The notes under the pieces are model-generated. The model was not told the origin of the DNA. It did not search any database and saw only the letters and a list, made by a program, of their open reading frames with translations. From Isoetes taiwanensis (Eukaryota > Streptophyta > Lycopodiopsida > Isoetales > Isoetaceae): a DNA stretch of 64,000 bases. Every line of letters starts with the position of its first letter. Position 1 is the stretch's first letter. Below are positions 25,600 to 37,653 of the stretch, in pieces. Both the position numbers and the translations under genes were made by a program. Location: contig JAJEKV010000169.1 in NCBI GenBank assembly GCA_021234155.1, positions 162,000 through 225,999 of the forward strand, in the 5' to 3' direction.

Positions 25600-26883
25600 T
25601 TACCTCTCTGGGAGGCAATCAAGTGGGTCTCTAATCCCAATTCTGCCCCAAATCAATTTGGGAGGATTTGATTAAGGAGGAGTTGCTTGATCATTCCTAA
25701 CCAGACCCAGCTACATGGAAACCTTGAGAGATAATGGCTCTAGCCAAGATACAGGTTAGTAGGTAGATAACTTGAACTTCTAGCTAACCCTTGTATGTGT
25801 AGTTATCTGATTAATCTTTATTTCATGCTCTATTTGAGGTTATAGATATATGTATGATGATTGTTCTCTTTTTGCTCCTCTCCCCCGTTGTGGGGATTGG
25901 AGGGGAGGGGGGGAAAGGGGGACCTAAAGGCCATCTAGTGGTAGAGATGTTCCTAGTTAAAATCCCTTAAATCCCATTAAATGTGGTCTGTGCACAAGAG
26001 CCCACATGGCTGTGGATGTTATGCGAAGAATGAGCACCAGATAACGATTACAATTGTGAAGTCGAGGTGGAGCCGTGCTGAGCGCGGCTACTGGGGGTTC
26101 TAGAGTGTGCTAGGCTTATAGTCGGTTATTGTGTGCGGGCCAGGTATTGGCCTGACACCTCCTCGGTCGCAGGTCAGGTCCCGAAAGGACGGCTTAGGCC
26201 CGATAGGTGCGGTGATCCCACCTATAAATTTTGGAGGGTAAGACGTGTACGGATACATGGGGGCCGGTGGTGCCACAATCCTCTAGCACACCCACAGAAC
26301 CATTGTGCCCCAAAAAGCGACCCATCCCTGACCTGCCTCATCAGAACGGGAAGACATAACCTGGAGTAGTCTCATAGCGTGAATCAATTAGATTACGTCT
26401 CCTGAAGGCTACATTCACATCATAGCATGTTCTAGCCTATTTGCAAAGTGTGCAAAAGAGATGCGGATGGAGTGGACTACCCTAGCCATTGTTCTATTCC
26501 AGCCAATGCCATCGTCATGACTGTGTCTGTTGATATCCAGAGGCCCTGACCATCAATTGACCCCTTTGAGTCTGAGACCGCGTTAGAATGTATATTGGTC
26601 TTATGTGATGCCGTCTTGTTGATGGACGGGTCACCCCTCGTGGTGGTCTATTATTATGTATATTGTTGCTTGGTACTAACATGTATGTATGCTTTTGCTC
26701 TATACGATTTTCCATGGAAGGCGTGGGACCAATGACACCTTCGTGCCCTTCTCCCGGACACTTGCCCATCACAAGTGATCCGAGTCAGACGGATGGCCTT
26801 TCCATGGTGATTGAGTAGCCGTAGAAGGGGAATTTCCCGTAATTATATGATGGGAGCATCGTATAGGTTCGGGGAGCATCACA
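25600..26883 (+). repeat. LTR fragment of the giant-LTR gypsy family
   Basis: Matches the reverse complement of about 44222-45500, the 3' part of the 3.5-kb LTR. Shared blocks include GCTGAGCG(C/T)GGCTACTGGG, GGATGGAGTGG, CCTAGCCATTGT and the end GGGAGC(A/G)TCACA. It is on the opposite strand, inside the 22-27 kb element. The left border is uncertain, and no second LTR of this copy is visible here. Confidence 0.65.
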
Positions 26884-26948
26884 AGGGATAAAGGAATACT
26901 TAGGCTCTGAGCAGACATGAACCGATAAGGATTCCGGTTCAAACTATA

Positions 26949-27244
26949 ATGAATCTACTCGAAAAACACAGAAAGTACGTAAGAAAATATGAAAGAATCT
27001 GATATACGATGGAGAATGAAGAATACAATGGCCCGAAGGTAAGCAGGAACACAAGACAGGCGCCTAGAAGGCTCAAGGCTGGCATTAAACTAGAATGGTT
27101 CGATAAGAATGAGGCTCCTCTATTTATATCGAGACCAATGGTCTGGATTGCACCATTCTCATAGATGAGATCGCGCCAAATGTCGCATATTCAGGCAACC
27201 CTTGTGCTGACCATATTGTACATATGAGTATAATGGTCGTCACA
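26949..27244 (-). repeat. 5' LTR of the 22-27 kb gypsy element
   Basis: Matches the 3' LTR with about 15 percent difference by eye, implying an old insertion. The left border is blurred by substitutions and is placed by alignment. Confidence 0.75.
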
Positions 27245-27983
27245 TCTACAACCATGTGTAAGATTTCTTTCAATAATGGCAAAGGATATTAGTCTTGAAG
27301 TGTGGCTTTGTTAAGGTTCATGTAATCAAAATTAGATCATCAAAACACCATTTTTTGTCTCCATAGGGACAATACAAGACACCTAAAATGGCCAATTTTT
27401 TCAATGCCATCTTGCATTTCATCAAATTCAACTTTAATTAGCTCAAGCTAAGATGCATTAGTTCTTATTTGCTTTTTGTGAATTCTTCTTTATGGCATGC
27501 ACAACTGGTATCTGTTGCAAAAATGGCATGATCCTTTATGGTTGTCCCTCTTAGGCATATATAAAAGCTTGTAACTCTTTAATCTGCTATGCAATCTCTC
27601 TTCCCATCCTCAATATATTGCATTCTGCTTTAACTGCAACGACTCAGATTGATAGCACATCCACTTCACATCACCGCTAGAGCCATAGCCATGACTCATC
27701 ACAAACACCCTGCCCCATCAAATCAGTAACCATTCAACGGTTAATCCCGTACTTGATATGCAGATTATATCCTCATCATAGACACTTGATATCTACATTA
27801 TTTAGTACATTTGGAATAGAATAATTGGCGAATGAGATGGTCTCTCAAAGATACACGTCGTTTCGGACCGTAGTCCTTTACACAACGAAAACAAGAACAT
27901 GGGTCTTAAGTGACCCCTAAGAAGTTGCCGGCACCCAGATAATTGCTACTGGCCTGCGGGTTCAGAGTACATCAGTATTTACA

Positions 27984-28413
27984 TGGAAAAATTCCAAATA
28001 TACCCCTCAAGTTTACAAATATTCCAAAAATATCCCTCGAAATAGGGTATTTAGTTCAAATGGTTTGTGATCAACCAACTAAAAATATGCTCTTCATGAA
28101 ACTTGTAGATATGAGTGAATGCTATCCAATAGCAGTAGAATCGGCTAAAATGGAGTTGGAATCTTCAAGTTATAGTGTTTTAAGTAAGTGCTATAAAAAA
28201 TGACATAAATGAGCATACTTGTGAATTTGAACTCCAATTTCGATGAATTTGACGTTGACCGGAAGATTTTCTCCTAATCTACAATGTTTATGAAGGCAAC
28301 TTTTGCATTTGAGGAGCAACAAAAACTCTATTACCAATTTCCAAAAATGCTCTTCATTTGAAGGGTATTTTTGGAATTTTCGCAAACTTGAGGGGTATAA
28401 TTGGAATTTCCCC
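27984..28413. mobile_element. Foldback MITE, 430 bp, 8-bp target duplication
   Basis: Long imperfect terminal inverted repeats: the left end reads TGGAAAAATTCCAAATATAC, and the right end reverse-complemented reads GGGGAAATTCCAATTATAC. Both continue CCCTCAAGTTT and pair for at least 50 bases. A perfect 8-bp duplication, TATTTACA, flanks the element (27976-27983, 28414-28421). No coding capacity. The 8-bp duplication suggests a hAT-mobilised element. Confidence 0.8.
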
Positions 28414-28708
28414 TATTTACAATTATAATGTAAAGGTTGTGGTGAAGGGACCACTCCTTTTAAAATAAAGAAAGAAGAAAACAAAGAAAAAGGGAATCCT
28501 ATCATGCTTAAGACCTGCGATTCGTCTCAGCGTAAGGAATGACATCATTCCCATTATAGCCGTAGGCAAACGTGACTTATCATGCCTAAATGCTCAATCC
28601 CATTCCTAGGATGTATCTAGCTCCAAACCCTTGCATGATCCCTATCGGATCTAGCATCCACTGCTTACCGTCAGAGTTGGAGTCGATGGCATCGTGGATG
28701 GTTCGAAC

Positions 28709-31700
28709 CTAGCACTGTCGCATGAAGTCTGTGTAAGCCTTATCAAGATCTGCCTTAAGAACCCAAGTAGCATCTTCTATTGGTAGGTGCTTCCTCTTAA
28801 CTAAGTATTGTAGGATTTGAGTTCTTCTGATTTGCTTATATGCTCGGTAAAGAATAGCTTCTGGGACGATCTCCAATTGTTCGTCAATCATTTCCAGAAG
28901 TGTGGGTGTATCAAGTATCTCATCTGGATCTGGCATATGCTTCTTGAAAATGCTGACATGGAAAACTTTATAGACTTTCAGATGCAGGGGCAAATTCAAC
29001 TTATAGGCTTGAGGGCCTATTCGTTGGGTGATCTCAAAGGATCTCTGCTCATCGTGGTGCCGGTTTCTTATAGTTATCAATCTTGAGCTTAGCCTATTTG
29101 ACTTTAATCTTCAACCAGACGAATTCGCCAACTTGGAACTTGTGTGGCATGCGATGCTTGTCAGCAATAGTCTTGTGCCTACTTCTAACTGGCGATTAAT
29201 ATCCACGGACTTCGTCTATCAAGGCTTGCGTATCTAGCAACTGTTGGGACACTTCCATCTTGGAAACCGGATTATGCCACGTGTCTGGAGTGAGGCATTG
29301 GTACCTATAGTTGATCATAAATGGAGACATTCTGGAGGACTCCTGTTTGGTACTATTATAGGCAAGCTCCACCAAATAACTATAATATGCCCATTGTGAC
29401 TACTTTTCCAGACATAATTACGTAGCATATCCTCAATAATTCGATTAGCGAACTCAGTCTGACCATCAGTTTGAGGATAATATGCTGTGCTCATGGCGAG
29501 CTTGGTTTATATAGTGCGAAAGAAATCCTTCCAGAATGCACTAACAAACTTAGGATCAACGATCCAAAATGATAGTATGTGGCATACCATGAGAGCGAAT
29601 TATTTCTCTGGAGAACAACAATGCATTGTCTAAGGCGGTATCAATGGTGCGACATGGCAAGAAATATGCCATCTTAGAGAGCTTGTCCACCACTACCATT
29701 AAGGTATCAAATCCCCTAAGAGCTCGTGGAAGACCTACAATGAAATCCATGGTGATGACTTCCCATTTTGCATTGGGAACTTCCAATGGCTCCAATTCCC
29801 CCGGAATCCGTAATTGTTCTGCTTTGGTTTGTTGATATAGCTGGCATTGCTAAATATGGCTAGTAATATGCTTCTTCATTCTAGGCCAAAAATAGCTAGA
29901 TCTGATCTTGAAACAGGTTTTCATGAACCCTGCATGTCCAGATATTGAACTATTATATGTGTCATGTCGAGCCCATGATGTTTCTGGCACACATAATTTA
30001 TTCTTATAATGAAGAAGGTTACCTTCTTTCTTAAAATGATGAAAGGCTTCGCGCTCCTTATTTGTGCTAGCCTCCTTAGACAAACTTTGCGAAACTTCCA
30101 AAAATTCAGGATCTGTTTAGCAGAACCTCTCAATTATCTTTCCAAACTCACTGGTGAGAATAGAGATGGCATTACAATGTGTGGGGGTCACTAAAGGATG
30201 TCTAGAAAGGGCATCGGCAAGAATATTATGCTTGCCTGGTTTGTAGACAACCTCAAAGTCATACTCTTCTAAGAATTCCATCCATCGCTATTGTCGAAGA
30301 TTAAGATAGGGTTGCGTGAAAATATATTGGAGGCTCTAATGATCAGTGTCCAACTGGAACCTCCTCCCATGGAGATAATGCCTCCAAATTTGCAAAACGC
30401 GCACAGCTGCTAGTAATTTCTTGTCATGTATTGGGTATCGCTACTTTGCATCATTCGTTTTCTTAGAGTCATAGGCAATAACCCGTCCTTCTTGCATTAA
30501 CACACCTCCAGTAGCTATCTTGCTCGCATCAGTGGCACCCACTTATCCTTCTGAGGATCTGGGAGTGTAAGAGCTGGAGCAGTGGTAAATGCGTCCTTCA
30601 ATTGCTGGAACCATGCACTTTCTCCTTCCAATGTATTATCCAATCTCTTACTTTCTCATGCTTTGCGAGGTCAATGAGGGGGGCTGCTATCTTAGCGAAA
30701 TTCTTAACAAATTTTTGATAGTATCCGGCCAAACCCAAAAAACTCCTGACCTCAGACATGTTCATAAGAGCGGGCCATTTTTTCACTGCTTCAATCTTGG
30801 CTAGATCTCAATTCCATCAACAGAGACAATGTGTCTTAAATAATCCATCTTGGTGATTGCAAACTTGCATATAACTTAGCGAAAAGTTGATGGTGGCAAA
30901 ACTTCTGTACGGCCAGTCGAAAATGGCGTTCATGATCCTCCAAGGTTTTATTGTAAATAAGGATGTCATCGAAGAAGATGATGACAAATTCATCCAGATA
31001 TTCGCGTAAAACATCACTCATTAGTCTCATAAATGTGGCAAGGGTATTTGTTAGCCCAAATGGCATAACAATGAATTCATAATGCCCATATTCCAAAAGG
31101 CTGATTTATGGATGTCTTCCTTGATTCTTATCTGGTGATAGCTTGATCGAAGATCATAGCTCCTTGCAATTGGTCCATAAGCTCATCGGCCCATGGGAAA
31201 GCATACCGGTTTTGATGGTATGCTTATTTATTGCCGGCAAATAATACACATCCTTAAGGTGCCATCTTTTTTCTTGATAAATAGAATAGGAGCTCCAAAG
31301 TGTGAGACATTTGGGCGAATGAAGCCCAGCTTGAGAAGTTCATGTAATTGCTTCTTAAGTTCTACCAATTCCAGGGTGCTCATACGACACCATGCTTTCC
31401 ACTTTGTAGGGCCTCTCCCAATCCACTTTAGCTAGGGCTGCTTGAGCTACCTGCGTCACGTAAGGACATTCCTACATATGGTGCCCAGGTCGAAAACAGC
31501 GAAAACATGCTCTATCCTTCTTTAATTGTTCTTGAGCTTCCCTATGTATGGAGCGGAGCATCTATTGTAGGGTACCTATTGTGTTTGGCAGTTTGTCTGC
31601 CACGTTAAAGGTCACTTTCTTATCTGGCTTCTGGTAGACAGGATGTTGGGGAGGCGCAGGGCTAGGAGAGCGCCTTATAAGGGGCATAAGGCTTAGCTTG

Positions 31701-32474
31701 GCCAAAGGTAGAGGGACGCTGATAGGAATACTTGGGGATGTCCTCTTCTACGCTAAGTGCTTTGGCCTCTGATTCTGCCACTATCTTAGGGTCAATGGCG
31801 CGGACCATCTTCCGAAGGGTTGGGGATAACCCCTCAATGTATCCTTCGACCGCTTGACGCTCCGTAATGCCTGGGACATATAGGTGTAGACATATAAATT
31901 CGTCCTTGTAGGCTTGCACGGACATGTTTCTCTATTCTAGGCGATAGAAGGTCTGTATCTGCTGATAGCGATGCGCTCTTGGAACATAGTGAGCCTTAAA
32001 TGCCTTTGTAAAAAGTTTGAACTTGCATCTACCCCTAGTTAGGCTATGAGACCTAGCATACCCCTTCCATCAAATCCTTGCAGATCCTGTAAGATTGGTG
32101 GTCGCTACCTTGTCAATATCCTTCTCAGTCATACCATATGACTTGCCAAATTCGTGCATCTTATTGACCCATGACTCGGCATCAACACCAGACTTAGTCT
32201 TGCTCGAGAATTGCGCAAGCTTGCAATTCTTCCAAATACTGGTAATTGCAGAGTCAACTGTCTTCTGATAGTCATCCTTACGTGATTTAGCATAATCGTC
32301 ACGTGAGCTTGAGGAATCCATGGAATCAAAGGAATCCAAACTAGTGTCAGATGAAGAGGGGGTTCTGGCACGCTTAGGACATGTTGGTGTAGCGGCAGGA
32401 TGGCCCGGAGTAGGTGGGGCCCGCCTTTGATTAACCTCGACTGTCAGCACCTCGGATCCATATTCTTGAACCAT
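28709..32474 (-). pseudogene. gag-pol with chromodomain, copy 1 (broken, partial deletion)
   Basis: gag starts at the ATG at 32474 and includes ITERQAVEGYIEGL. A CCHC knuckle (CFRCFRPGHHM, then a stop and EC) lies at about 31460-31500. The next recognisable part is RT at about 31410, so protease and some of the RT start are missing compared with copy 2. RT retains MPFGLTN and the catalytic FFDDILIYN (near 30980). RNase H follows, then integrase (MDFIVGLPR, VVDKLSKMAYFLPC, HHCC remnant near 29940). The C-terminal chromodomain at 28850-28709 has LQYLVKRKHLP and ATWVLKADL. Multiple stops and frameshifts. Confidence 0.8.
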
Positions 32475-34479
32475 GGGTGTCTTGCTCAGGAGTTAGTCGC
32501 CCCTGTTCCACTGGGGTAGCCCAGGGAGGGTTCCGTATGCCATCTATATAAAAAGGAAAATAGATAATGTGGATATGAATCAATAAGAAATGATTTAACA
32601 TACACAAAAAACATCAATAGAAGAGTAGTCTAGCAACCCACGAGACATCAAAATTTGTACCTAAAAGAATGCCAATTATGGCTATACAGAGATTAATGGC
32701 TGAAGGCCACTACAATTCTTTCTTAGGGATAATCTCAGGAGCTGGGTTCTGCGTCTTACTCCATGGGGGTTGGAGGCTCAGGTGGCCTTCGATGCTTGAG
32801 CAAAGTGATGCCTGGGCTGATGGGACAACCGCAGATGCAATCTCTGGGGGAAAGCAGTGGCCAAAGGTGCTGCTACAAGCAATTTCATGCACATCCAGGC
32901 TATTATATCTTGGCCCAAGACAGTGATGGCAAGGTCTCGGCATACCAGCACAAGATTAGATGTGCGGTAGTTGATCTTCTTGTGATGTGCCAAATTCGAT
33001 AAGGCAGGAAGTGCTCACCAGGATGCCTTGGCCTCAGGAGCAAGGTCCCGTGCAACAAAGAGTACTTGCCCTTCTTTAAATGCTAATGGGAAGAAGCACG
33101 GGATGTGGTTGCCCGGGGCCTTTGCTTCTCTTGATGTGGATGTAGCCACTTCCTTATCAATGTCCACAGACATTTCCTCTTCCTTGGCTTCCTGTTTCTC
33201 TTCTTGGGCATGATTCTTGTTTTCCAACAAGTCCTCCCCCCCTCATCGGGTTCCATGGTAACATCAACATCATTGATATTAGGGGTATGGGGTGCCATGG
33301 CGGCAAAAGCTTCCGCAAGTGGTTCCGATGGGGCGCCTTGCAACATCAGGTGTCGCAGCCTTAAAAGGGTGTCCACGGGCTCGATATCCTCTGACTGGAA
33401 ACTTAGCAACTGCTGAACTTGTGGCGAGAACTCAGCGGAGGAGAAGTCAACGGCAGTCGCCCATGCAATACTCAGCAAGCTCGTAAATGAACTAGTGTTG
33501 TTTACGTACCCGTACACTACGATTTTATACGTATAGTACTTTGGGTAATGTACAATACGTCTTGCACCTCTAAAGTATAGGGTCATTTTTTTTAATGGGT
33601 TTAAATCATACCCTCATGTCAATTTTGTGCCCCCTAGTATCTAATGTCAATTTTTGGACTAAAAAAGCTCTAATTGTATGTTTCTAACTCTTGTACTATT
33701 TGACAAAGAGCAAATCAAATTTTTGTACTTATATTTCTTTGCTTTCTAACATATATAACTCTCCTATGAAAATTCCTTTAGAATATTTTTTTAAGATGCT
33801 TATTTCTAAAGCCGCCACGTACCGTTCTGAGGAAAAAATAGCCCTTTAATAAAAAATATGAGAAAAAGAAAAAAAAAGGAACGGATTTGGCTAGGCACCC
33901 TGTTCTTGCCATTCCGCCGGATTTGGTGAAGTCGTATCCACAATCCCCTGCTCTATTTTCCGGTGATGTCTTGCTGGCTATGGCGTCTTGCATTGCCATT
34001 GCCGGAGTTGTCAATTTTGGTGTTGTAGGGTTTTTCGGCCAGGGAGCTGTCTGTCACTCACTGGACTCCATAGACGGCTATGGCATCGGATCCTATAGGG
34101 AGATATGGTGAAGGAACTTGAAGAGGTAAGCTTCTTCTTACATTATAACAACCATTTATAGGCTGTTCGAGAGAGAATTATACTCTTTCTGATGGCGATG
34201 GTCGTTGCAACTAAGACAAGGTAAACTATTTATCATACAGGTTTGCAGCATCTGATGGAAGGAGCGAGTATGGCGGGCTATGGCAGTATGTAGAAAAAAG
34301 GTACATGGATTCGCTAACTGATTGCAATCCAGCATGATCCGGTTCAAATCTGACTGATTTTTCCCCTCTAATCCTCTGTTTTCTTCTAATATGCAGAAGA
34401 AAAAGAAATTATCTGCGGTATCTCGGGACATTTAAGTCCAGAAGAATCAAAGGTTGAAGCACGCAGACAGAATTGAAGA

Positions 34480-34665
34480 AACAGGGGCATTTTTGCGGGG
34501 CAAAAGATTGGGCACATGAAGTCCGGTGGGCACTATATATTTGAGAGCAAGGCTCTGTTTACAAGAATGATCAAGACTCTGCCATTTTACAGCTGGGAGC
34601 ATTATGTTATCATACAGGAAAATGCAGTTGCCAGGCTAAAACCTCACAGATTCTTCCACAGGTTA
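34480..34665 (+). pseudogene. Exon-like fragment inside the hAT-like element, family unknown
   Basis: One open frame with KALFTRMIKTLPFYSWEHY and ENAVARLKPHRFFHR, ending near a donor-like AG/GTTATAAC at about 34664. It reads as a real protein exon but I do not recognise the family. A second short exon-like stretch, ending MVKELEE before GTAAGC, lies at about 34107-34128. Confidence 0.4.
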
Positions 34666-35060
34666 TAACTTACCGGATCTTTTTTTTGCATCAATTTAAC
34701 AAAATGTGTTGTTCTACATTAACCCCTCCAATAATTTCTAGCCTTACTACAGATCTTCTTCTTCCTTGCATATGCTGTAGTGGTGGCCCATAGAATAGAG
34801 TCGTCATATAGTACATGCAGCCCTTTAGAGATTACAAAATTTAATCTGCCTGAGAGAACAACATGTGAATTGAGCTTATGTCTTTTTTGTAAAGATCACG
34901 CAACAGCTAGTGCTCTCATTTTTCTTAATTTAAGGGAAAGAATTCTAAACTTAGAGGCACAAAAGTTTTATATGGAATCTCTTCAATAGATTACCTTCGA
35001 GTTGATGATCTAACTTTGAAGCAGGACCATACTTGCCCAAGCACATCTGTAAGGTATAGA

Positions 35061-35240
35061 TCTTCGTGTTTTCAGCCTTTCTGAGCTGAAAGTTGCAACA
35101 GAAAACTTCCACCACTCCAATAAAATAGGAGAAGGGGGTTTTGGCTCTGTATATAAAGGATGGCGTAAAACTAAAAGGTTCTGCAGGGGATGCGAAGATT
35201 CAAGTTGCAGTTAAGCAATTGAATGGGAAAGGGATGCAGG
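35061..35240 (+). pseudogene. Receptor-like/cytoplasmic protein kinase exon fragment
   Basis: After a pyrimidine-rich tract ending TTTTCAG (near 35073) the frame reads [11 protein letters not shown] and [13 protein letters not shown]. This is the start of a plant receptor-like kinase domain with its glycine-rich loop. A one-base frame change follows, then [17 protein letters not shown] with the ATP-binding lysine, ending at a GTAC donor-like site. The frame change and absence of the rest of the kinase make it a fragment. Confidence 0.65.
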
Positions 35241-37653
35241 TACAACGTATCACTTACTATCCATGTTTTAAAGCTTTCCCATAAATATGATAAGTAGACA
35301 GATAAAAGATGCAGATCCGATAACTTCGGTTTGGGATAACTAACATCATGTCCGATTTGGTTCAAGTCGCTTAATTTGCATCAAAAAAATTAGAATTAGC
35401 ATGTCGTTTTGCCCCCTTTTCTTTTCAATGATGTACTTGACATATCCATGTTTTACTTGACATCATGACACAGTCTTCTTTGACATTGTACTTCTTTATC
35501 ATTGTAACGAACACTTTGTCTTCTTGCAGAGGTGCCAGGGTTCTTGGTTTTATTGTCGTCATACTGATGTCTTGTAGTAAATTGGGTTGCGGGGTTTAGT
35601 TGTTTGCTTCGTGAGAAATTTTTTAGCCCTCACCATCATGTTTCTGTTCGTTCTAAATCTATCCAACAAGCTCCAATACAAAGGCCTCCATCCCTATTAT
35701 TTCAAAATTGTACAACGAAATTTGAAGTCCATTTGGTAGGTTATAAGACTTCCAGGGAACTTCCCGAACCAAGGTTATTTGGTTTCTGCATCGCATGAGG
35801 TGTACCACCTCAACATAAACTGATATGAGATTCAATACAAAAGGAATTCCTCCAGGTATTAGAATCTCACAGAATGAATTCCTCCAGGTAGTATAGCTTG
35901 AAGCTTCTAATTCCACTAGATATAAAACATCTTTATTGCAAATTTCAGTCCTCCTTAACCAGGATCAAAGTGGCTAAATCTTAAAGTGGCCAATTCGTTC
36001 AATTAGTATTCGGCTACCTTTGCTAATTTTTGACAACTGCCAAGGCTTGATATAAAATTGTAGGTGGTAGGGGCTATGGCGAAGGGGGATGGGAATAATC
36101 AAAGCTATGACGACACATGAACGGAGGTAGAATATTAAAAAATTGCAAGCATGGATCATTTTGATGAGCACGGGAGAAAAAAAGTTGGAGGGGTATGGGG
36201 GCTAGCAAGAAAGAGAGTTTATATTCGATTAGAGTTTTCACACTGCTTCTGAATATTGTGGCAAATATGGAAGTTCGAATTGCAAGATTGAACATTTTTA
36301 GTTACTTTTATCGTGTCGAGAGTTGAGATTCTCTAGAATTAACATAAAACATCTTTTGCAGCAAGTTGAACGAAAGAAATGTTCGCGGCGGCCTTGGCCG
36401 CCGCGATAAATTTCTTGTAGTACTAATTTCAATCCATTTACATGAACGTTTTATTGCAGGTTCGTATTTGACCAGCCATACCTCTTAACCAACTCCTTAT
36501 AGTTCAGATCTTATAGGAACTCCTCAAAAAAGTCTAACCTCAAGTGCGAAATTGCAAAATTTACATAGAACTTTATATTTTTTCGGTACGTAACATACTG
36601 TACGTACTGTACATAAAACATAACAGCACATGGAAAACGTATACAACATACAAAAAAACTCTAAAGTACATAAAAGGTACAGTACCTTAGAAGACGTATT
36701 GTACAAGTACTGTACACTAAGTACGTAACAACACTGAAAGGAACTCAATCTCCCTTTTGTGCTTGAGATTAGCGATGACACGATATGTCCATAAACTGTC
36801 TTTGGGCAAAAGATACTCTGCCAGTATAGTATCCAGGCCAGTAAGCTTGGATCCCTGACTCCTGGGTATTGGCACCTCTTCCGCCAATTGTTTCCATCGT
36901 GCAAGTCATTCTGACTGATCCGCTCATCCTCCTCTAAAGGCGAGGGAATCTGCATCTTTCCCTTCGCTGCGGGGATGTTCTCGTCTTCCATATACTGGTC
37001 CAATAAGATGGTTAAGGCAAAGTGGGCCTCAAAATAGGTCTGATCATCCCGGTATATGGTGGAAGGATGCTTAGCCCAACGAATAATGCCCCCGAGGACA
37101 TTGGAGGCATGTCGGTCGTCCCCCATCATCTGTAACAAGATTTCTTAGCTAACATATAACTGCGGGGGATCTCCATGTTGGATGCACTGGGCAACCATAT
37201 CTTGGATATAGAACTTGAAAAATCTGGCGTCATCGCGATGTGCCTGCATGTTGCTGATAAAATCGATATCCTGGAGCAGATAGGGATGGAGACGCTCAAA
37301 TGGAACCTAAGGATCCAAATGTTCTCCATCCAGATACCACTGTTGGTGCTCAGAGAAATCCATCAGGCAAGACGAAAGAGCAAAAGGAGAGAAAGTGCTT
37401 GCGGAAGAAGAGAAGAAGATAGAGAACCCAAAAGTGAGTCTAAATACACTAACTTTCAGTCAACTCATTGTTATTTATTTATTTTACTTTATTAATTATT
37501 TTATTTACTTATTTCTCCGGGTTTTTTTTTTTAATAGAATAGAACATAAAATTTACACAAACACCCATGCATCAAGACTGAAAGATCTACATTTATATCA
37601 AAAAAAGAATATACAATAAGATCTTGGTACAAAACAAAGGTTAATAGCACGCG

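Larger units (their letters stand above)
22084..27244 (-). mobile_element. Ty3/gypsy LTR retrotransposon (chromovirus), both LTRs, decayed
   Basis: A 5.2-kb minus-strand element bounded by related LTRs at 22084-22405 and about 26949-27244. The flanks are a near-matching 5-bp target duplication (CCTAC at 22079-22083, TCTAC at 27245-27249). LTRs start TGTGATGAC in the sense orientation, and a purine tract GTAGGAGGGGGATGG abuts the 3' LTR. The internal region encodes broken pol and a C-terminal chromodomain. An unrelated LTR fragment in opposite orientation occupies part of its gag region (about 25600-26883). Confidence 0.8.
33493..36736. mobile_element. hAT-like non-autonomous element, 3.24 kb, carrying host gene fragments
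   Basis: The ends are inverted: TAGTGTTGTTTACGTAC on the left and CAGTGTTGTTACGTAC for the reverse-complemented right end, with further similar blocks inside (CAATACGTCTT, CTCTAAAGTA). The flanks are an 8-bp duplication with one difference, AAATGAAC (33485-33492) and AAAGGAAC (36737-36744). Excising it restores the alignment of the pre-gag ORF with copy 2. No transposase was seen. Plus-strand exon-like pieces, one from a receptor-like kinase, suggest gene-fragment capture. Confidence 0.8.
32770..37363 (-). pseudogene. Unknown pre-gag ORF (about 500 codons), copy 1, split by a hAT-like element
   Basis: Starts at the ATG at 37363, just downstream of the H3-like segment. It aligns with the pre-gag ORF at 53649-55196 along most of its length. 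Paired motifs include QWYLDGEHL with RWYDAANHI, PPQLYVS-EILLQMMG with PPRGGKWVSLDLLSQAIG, YFEAHFALTILLDQY with YLSAHATLALFMQY, TILAEYLL with YILANDIL, and LPALSNLAHH with LIALSGFGQH. It is broken by two stops, at least one frameshift and the insertion at 33493-36736. I recognise no known domain. Confidence 0.65.

Noticed and set aside
32770-33070. Possible second histone fold (H2A-like) in the C-terminal part of the unknown pre-gag ORF of copy 1
   Set aside because: A loose match (GQVLF...HHKK...L.L.CRD) to H2A did not hold up in copy 2, which aligns with copy 1 here but not with H2A.
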